Part shown: piece by piece, positions 5,463 through 9,090 of the stretch | Layout: the number at the start of each line of letters is the position of its first letter | How positions within the stretch are numbered: position 1 is the stretch's first letter | Assembly: GCA_902773455.1 (NCBI GenBank) | Contig: CACYEW010000041.1 | Span: 1 to 9,090, forward strand | Source: an uncultured Ruminococcus sp. | GTDB lineage: Bacteria > Bacillota > Clostridia > Oscillospirales > CAG-272 | Length of the DNA stretch: 9,090 nucleotides | Direction: 5' to 3' | Position numbers and translations under genes: made by a program | Notes under the pieces: model-generated | What the model was told of the DNA's origin: nothing | Databases searched by the model: none | Seen by the model: the letters and a program-made list of their open reading frames with translations, nothing else

Positions 5463-5701
5463 TGTACGTACACATAGGCAGAGACAACGTTATAAGAAAA
5501 AGAAGCATACTCGGAATATTCGATCTCGATCAGGCTTCGCAGAATAAAGATACCGTCGGATTTTTGAGAAAAGCGGAAAAAGAGGGCAGACTGATAAACG
5601 TGACAGACGAGCTGCCGAAAGCGTTTATTCTGACCGACGACGGACTTGTATATATGACTCAGCTCGGAGCGAAGACCATAGCGGGGAGAACAGCCAATTA
5701 A
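5462..5701 (+). CDS. remB: RemB-like (DUF370) regulator
   Basis: Small protein of 79 residues in the DUF370 family, as Bacillus subtilis RemB (YaaB), which sits at the same place after recF. RemA/RemB activate biofilm-matrix genes in Bacillus; RemA binds DNA, and the role in this organism is unknown. The N-terminus MYVHIGRDNVI followed by ILGIFDLD is the family hallmark (B. subtilis: MYIHLG...IVGIFDF). The central PKAFILTDDGLVYMTQLG also aligns in type with the PKSIVVT...IYYSPLS segment. The ATG overlaps the recF TGA by one base and is preceded by AAGGTG (5451-5456), indicating coupled translation. No signal peptide or membrane segment is seen. Confidence 0.85.
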   Translation: MYVHIGRDNVIRKRSILGIFDLDQASQNKDTVGFLRKAEKEGRLINVTDELPKAFILTDDGLVYMTQLGAKTIAGRTAN

Positions 5702-5715
5702 AAATTGAAAAATAC

Positions 5716-6237
5716 ATGGACGAAAATAAATTACCGAAAAGAAAACCCTTACGGTTAAAGTATTTCGATTACAGTACGCCCGGCGCGTATTTCATAACAG
5801 TATGTACGCAGGATCGTAAATGCACGCTGTCACGTATCGTAGGGGCGATTCACGAATCGCCCGTATCTGAATTAACGTCTTTCGGAAAAATAGTTGATAA
5901 ATATATAAAAAGCATTCCGGAAAGCATTAAAGCAAAAACAGACAGATACGTAATAATGCCGAACCACATACACCTGATCGCAGTTATCACGGATGATGAA
6001 GAATTGCGGGCGATTCGTGAATCGCCCCTACGGAGCAGATCTGTTATTTCAAAGCTGATCGGATATATCAAAATGAATTCTTCAAAAGAGATCCATGAAA
6101 AATACGGAGACGGCAAAGTATGGCAGAGAGGTTTTCATGATCACGTTATCAGAAACAGACAAGACTATGAAAAGATAGCAAAATACATTTACGAAAATCC
6201 GATGAAATGGCAATTTGACTGCTTTTACACTGAATAA
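5716..6237 (+). CDS. REP-associated tyrosine transposase (RAYT, Y1/HUH)
   Basis: Single-strand DNA transposase-like protein of 173 residues, complete. The opening, KRKPLRLKYFDYSTPGAYFITVCTQDRK, is typical of RAYTs. The metal-binding HUH motif is MPNHIHLI (His84, His86). The C-terminal part, WQRGFHDHVIRN..DYEKIAKYIYENP, holds the candidate nucleophile tyrosines Tyr151 and Tyr157. RAYTs recognise REP hairpins headed by GTAG; here two such elements lie inside the gene itself (5838-5863, 6007-6032), encoding residues 42-50 and 98-106. There is no Shine-Dalgarno before the ATG, only an A-rich 14-base gap after remB, so translation may be weak or coupled. Codon use is more AT-rich than in its neighbours. 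It interrupts the usual remB-gyrB adjacency and was probably acquired. No insertion-sequence ends are visible, as expected for domesticated single-copy RAYTs. Confidence 0.9.
   Translation: MDENKLPKRKPLRLKYFDYSTPGAYFITVCTQDRKCTLSRIVGAIHESPVSELTSFGKIVDKYIKSIPESIKAKTDRYVIMPNHIHLIAVITDDEELRAIRESPLRSRSVISKLIGYIKMNSSKEIHEKYGDGKVWQRGFHDHVIRNRQDYEKIAKYIYENPMKWQFDCFYTE
5838..5863 (+). repeat. REP-like element, copy 1, inside the RAYT gene
   Basis: GTAG (5839-5842) is followed directly by a perfect hairpin: arms GGGCGATTC (5843-5851) and GAATCGCCC (5854-5862), loop AC. The GTAG head plus hairpin is the architecture of bacterial REP sequences. The 26 bases are the exact reverse complement of copy 2. 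In the transposase frame it encodes VGAIHESP, at a presumed variable loop between the first strands of the fold. Confidence 0.85.
6007..6032 (-). repeat. REP-like element, copy 2, inverted, inside the RAYT gene
   Basis: Perfect reverse complement of copy 1 over 26 bases, with its GTAG head on the minus strand at 6031-6028. The two heads point outward with 143 bases between the tails, a BIME-like tail-to-tail pair. In frame it encodes RAIRESPLR (residues 98-106), in the variable region between the HUH strand and the C-terminal helix. Confidence 0.85.
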
Positions 6238-6368
6238 CGCACATCCGATAATAAATAACGAAATACTGATAATTATTACCGATACAATGCAGGGCGATTC
6301 ACGGATCGTTCGTTAGATAATAAACAATATAAATTAAGATAACCCATTACCACAAAGAGAGAAAAAAC
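6238..6368. other. RAYT-gyrB intergenic region
   Basis: A 131-bp AT-rich gap with no gene. It contains a decayed REP copy (6289-6312). A TACAAT at 6283-6288 could be a -10 but lacks a good -35; TTAGAT/TAAGAT (6313-6318/6335-6340, 16-bp spacer) is another weak candidate. No rho-independent terminator for the RAYT gene was found. If the gap has no promoter, gyrB depends on read-through from the dnaN-recF-remB transcript. Confidence 0.5.
6289..6312 (+). repeat. degenerate REP-like element, copy 3
   Basis: Relative to copy 1 it starts GCAG instead of GTAG, has lost one G in the following G-run, and has three further substitutions in the right half (GATCGTTCG for AATCGCCCG). It keeps the left arm and loop (GGCGATTCAC). 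The right arm no longer pairs fully, so it is probably a non-functional relic. It lies 57 bases before gyrB. Confidence 0.65.
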
Positions 6369-8294
6369 ATGGCAGAAAAAATTCAAAACGATTACAACGA
6401 AGAACAGATCCAGGTCTTAAAAGGACTTGAGGCGGTGCGCGTACGTCCCGGTATGTATATCGGTACGACGTCTATCAAAGGTCTTCACCACCTCGTCAAC
6501 GAGATAGTCGACAACTCGATAGACGAGGCTATGGCCGGCTACTGCGACACTATATACGTGACGCTCAACAAAGACGGCTCCTGCACGGTCTCCGACAACG
6601 GCAGAGGCATACCGTCCGGCATAAACGCCGATACGGGCAAGCCCACGCTCGAGGTCGTTTTCACGGTGCTCCACGCCGGCGGTAAATTCGGCGGCGGCGG
6701 TTACAAGATCTCCGGCGGTCTTCACGGCGTCGGCGCGTCGGTCGTGAACGCCTTATCGGAATGGATGTACGTTGAAAACCGTCACGGCGGAGTCGCTTCC
6801 GCCGAGCGTTTCGAGCGCGGCGAGGTTACCGTACCGTTCAGAGAAATAGGCAAATGCGGCGCCGAGCACGGACTCAAAGTCACGTTCAAGCCGGATCCGA
6901 CCATATTCGAAGAAGTCGTTTTCGATTACGATATGATAATGACGAGAATGAGAGAGCAGGCGTTTCTGAACGCCGGCGTAAAGATCGTCATGGAAGACGA
7001 CAGAGGCGAGGAGATCCGCACCGATACTCTCCATTACGAGGGCGGCATATGCTCCTTCGTCGAATATCTGAACGCTCACAAGCATTGCGATCTGCTTCAC
7101 GACAAGGTCATATACATCAAAGGCAAAAAAGACGATATGACTGCCGAGATCGCGATGCAGTACAATACGAAATACGACGATACGATAGTAAGCTTCGCGA
7201 ACAATATGGCGACTATCGACGGCGGTATGCACGAGACCGGCTTCAAAACGGCTCTTACCCGCGTTACGAGCAACTACGCGAAGAAGATACGCGTGTTAAA
7301 AGATACGGACAAGGGCTTCGACGGCAACGACGTCCGTTCCGGTCTGACTGCCGTAATATCCGTAAAGCTCCCCGACGCGCAGTTCGAGAGCCAGACGAAA
7401 GCCAAGCTCGGCAACAGCGAGGTAAGAACGCTCGTCGACAAGATCGTTACGGACAAGCTCGAGGAATTCTTCGAAGAAAATCCCGATACGGCGCGTCTCA
7501 TAATAGACAAGATCTACGAAGAGATGAAAGCGAGCGAGAGAGCGAGACAGGCGCGCGACGAATCGAGAAACCGCAAGAACGCGCTTGAAGGCTCGACGCT
7601 CCCCGGAAAGCTCGCTGACTGCCACGAAAGATCGGTAGAGCTTACAGAGCTGTTCCTCGTAGAGGGCGACTCCGCCGGTGGCTCTGCAAAGGACGGCAGA
7701 AACAGCCGCTTCCAGGCCATACTGCCTCTTCGCGGCAAGATACTGAACGTCGAAAAATCGCGGCTCGACAAGGTTTACGCAAACCAGTCCGTTCTGCCGA
7801 TAATACAGGCGCTCGGCTGCGGCATCGGTCCCGATTTCGATATAAACAAGCTCAGATACGGCAAGATCATAATAATGGCGGACGCCGACGTCGACGGTTC
7901 GCATATAAGGATACTGCTTCTGACGTTCTTCTTCCGCTTCATGCGCGGACTTATAGAGGGCGGCCACGTATACTCAGCCATGCCGCCGCTTTATAAGATA
8001 ATGAAAGGCAAAAACACCGTCAGATACGCGTATAACGACGCCGAACGCGACGTGATACTCGAAGAGCTCGGCGGAAACTGCAAGGTCAACCGCTACAAAG
8101 GTCTCGGCGAGATGGACAAGGATCAGCTCTGGGAGACGACAATGAATCCCGAAACGCGAACGATCGTCAGAATGACGATAGAGGACGCTATGCAGTGCGA
8201 CGAGATATTCTCCGCGCTCATGGGCGACAAGGTCGATCCGCGCCGCGAATTCATAGAGAAAAACGCCAAATTCGTCGAGAATATTGACGTCTGA
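6369..8294 (+). CDS. gyrB: DNA gyrase subunit B
   Basis: ATPase subunit of gyrase, which with GyrA introduces negative supercoils ahead of replication and transcription. The 641 residues are typical for Gram-positive GyrB. The GHKL ATPase domain shows Glu45 (general base) and Asn49 in NEIVDNSIDEA, Asp76 in DNGRGIP, and the ATP lid GGKFGGGGYKISGGLHGVG. The transducer carries the QTKAKLGN loop lysine. The TOPRIM domain shows EGDSAGGSAK (catalytic Glu432) and DADVDGSH (Asp505, Asp507, Asp509), then the tail motif YKGLGEMD. The position before gyrA fixes it as GyrB and not ParE. The ATG at 6369 gives the normal N-terminus; its ribosome site is weak (AAGAGAG). It is displaced from remB by the RAYT insertion. 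Confidence 0.98.
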   Translation: MAEKIQNDYNEEQIQVLKGLEAVRVRPGMYIGTTSIKGLHHLVNEIVDNSIDEAMAGYCDTIYVTLNKDGSCTVSDNGRGIPSGINADTGKPTLEVVFTVLHAGGKFGGGGYKISGGLHGVGASVVNALSEWMYVENRHGGVASAERFERGEVTVPFREIGKCGAEHGLKVTFKPDPTIFEEVVFDYDMIMTRMREQAFLNAGVKIVMEDDRGEEIRTDTLHYEGGICSFVEYLNAHKHCDLLHDKVIYIKGKKDDMTAEIAMQYNTKYDDTIVSFANNMATIDGGMHETGFKTALTRVTSNYAKKIRVLKDTDKGFDGNDVRSGLTAVISVKLPDAQFESQTKAKLGNSEVRTLVDKIVTDKLEEFFEENPDTARLIIDKIYEEMKASERARQARDESRNRKNALEGSTLPGKLADCHERSVELTELFLVEGDSAGGSAKDGRNSRFQAILPLRGKILNVEKSRLDKVYANQSVLPIIQALGCGIGPDFDINKLRYGKIIIMADADVDGSHIRILLLTFFFRFMRGLIEGGHVYSAMPPLYKIMKGKNTVRYAYNDAERDVILEELGGNCKVNRYKGLGEMDKDQLWETTMNPETRTIVRMTIEDAMQCDEIFSALMGDKVDPRREFIEKNAKFVENIDV

Positions 8295-8320
8295 GCGACA
8301 GTAACGAAGGGGATCATAAC

Positions 8321-9090
8321 GTGAAGAACAATTACGATAAAAACGAAATAATAGAATTTCCGGATCAGAAGATAATAGAGACGAATATGGAGAGGGAGAT
8401 CAAAAAATCCTTCCTCGAATATTCGATGTCGGTCATAGTCGACCGCGCTCTGCCGGACGTCCGCGACGGTCTTAAACCGGTGCACAGGCGCATATTATAT
8501 TCAATGTACGAAAGCAAGTATACGTACGACAACCCGACCGTAAAATCGGCGAAGGTCGTCGGTAACGTGCTCGGTTCGTACCATCCGCACGGCGACAGCT
8601 CCGTTTACGACGCCATGGTGCGTCTCGCTCAGCCGTTTTCGCTCCGTTATCCGCTCGTTGAAGGCCAGGGCAACTTCGGCAATATCGACGGCGACGGCGC
8701 CGCCGCATACCGTTATACCGAGGCGAGACTGCAGAAGCTCGCGAACGAAATGCTCGCCGATATCGACAAAAACGTCGTCGACTTCATGCCGAACTTCGAC
8801 AGTACCACAGAAGAGCCGACGGTACTGCCTTCGCGCTTTCCGAACGTTCTCGTAAACGGCTCGGTCGGTATAGCCGTCGGTATGGCGACGAACATTCCGC
8901 CGCATAATATGAGCGAGGTCATCGACGGCACCGTATTCCTCATAGACAACCCCGACGCCAATATCGAGGATATAATGGAATTTATCAAGGGTCCCGATTT
9001 TCCGACCTACGCGACGATACACGGCACGTCGGGCATACGCCGCGCGTACTATACCGGTAAAGGCAAGATAACCGTCAGAGCAAAAGCCGA
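8321..9090 (+). CDS. gyrA: DNA gyrase subunit A (5' part, cut by window end)
   Basis: Breakage-reunion subunit of gyrase; about 256 residues are visible and the rest lies beyond the window. The start is GTG at 8321, set by AAGGGG (8307-8312) 8 bases upstream; the first in-frame ATG comes 22 codons later and lacks a site. SFLEYSMSVIVDRALPDVRDGLKPVHRRIL is the classic GyrA entry. The quinolone-resistance region reads YHPHGDSSVYD, with Ser93 and Asp97 at the positions of E. coli Ser83 and Asp87, i.e. the susceptible-type residues. The catalytic tyrosine is Tyr132 in RYTEARL. It starts 26 bases after gyrB, so the two are probably one transcript. A ParC cannot be excluded from this part alone, but the context argues for GyrA. 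Confidence 0.97.
   Translation, partial: MKNNYDKNEIIEFPDQKIIETNMEREIKKSFLEYSMSVIVDRALPDVRDGLKPVHRRILYSMYESKYTYDNPTVKSAKVVGNVLGSYHPHGDSSVYDAMVRLAQPFSLRYPLVEGQGNFGNIDGDGAAAYRYTEARLQKLANEMLADIDKNVVDFMPNFDSTTEEPTVLPSRFPNVLVNGSVGIAVGMATNIPPHNMSEVIDGTVFLIDNPDANIEDIMEFIKGPDFPTYATIHGTSGIRRAYYTGKGKITVRAKA

Noticed and set aside
5838..6032. CRISPR-like repeat pair
   Set aside because: The two copies are inverted, not direct, lie within a coding gene, and there are no regularly spaced further copies; the REP explanation fits better.
6753..7232. 159-residue minus-strand frame inside gyrB and similar long antisense frames in gyrB
   Set aside because: Shadows of gyrB codon bias; the plus strand is an intact, motif-complete GyrB.

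Overview
The window is the chromosomal replication-origin locus of a Bacillota (Firmicutes) bacterium, probably an uncultured gut-type member of the Clostridia. The assignment rests on gene order (dnaA, oriC, dnaN, recF, a remB/DUF370 gene, gyrB, gyrA), on protein families typical of Bacillota (YqeG phosphatase, RemB) and on strong AAGGAG-type ribosome binding sites. AUA and AGA are used heavily for Ile and Arg next to GC-ending codons. Genus and species cannot be told from the sequence alone.

Layout. Bases 1-300 hold no convincing gene. They are a dense cluster of inverted repeats, including a G-rich stretch able to form a quadruplex. Bases 307-1190 carry two minus-strand genes: a small membrane protein with an acidic, cysteine-rich tail (354-596, followed by a good rho-independent terminator), preceded by yqeG (684-1190). 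Bases 1191-1412 are an AT-rich divergent promoter region: yqeG fires leftward and dnaA rightward, each from a near-consensus extended -10 promoter with a 17-bp spacer. dnaA (1413-2807) is followed by a 390-bp origin (2808-3197). The origin holds several DnaA-box-like sites, mostly a variant AAATCCACA form, and a textbook unwinding module: two abutting boxes, a GC spacer and a run of CTA/TTA trinucleotides (DnaA-trios). dnaN, recF and remB follow, tightly packed. The S4-domain gene often found between dnaN and recF in this phylum is absent.

Between remB and gyrB sits a gene foreign to the usual order: a REP-associated tyrosine transposase (RAYT, Y1/HUH family, 5716-6237). Two perfect copies of a 26-bp REP-like element (GTAG plus a 9-bp hairpin) lie inside its reading frame in opposite orientations, at two presumed surface loops. 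A third, decayed copy lies downstream, just before gyrB. This is the most interesting signal in the window: a RAYT gene that appears to have been colonised by its own likely substrate without losing its frame. gyrB (complete) and gyrA (5' part, running off the window) close the region.

Together the core genes start replication (DnaA at oriC), clamp the polymerase (DnaN), repair gaps (RecF) and control supercoiling (GyrB/GyrA). RemB is a DNA-binding regulator in Bacillus. All core genes from dnaN on run rightward away from the origin and the two left-hand genes run leftward, so all of these follow fork movement. dnaA alone reads toward the origin, as in Bacillus.
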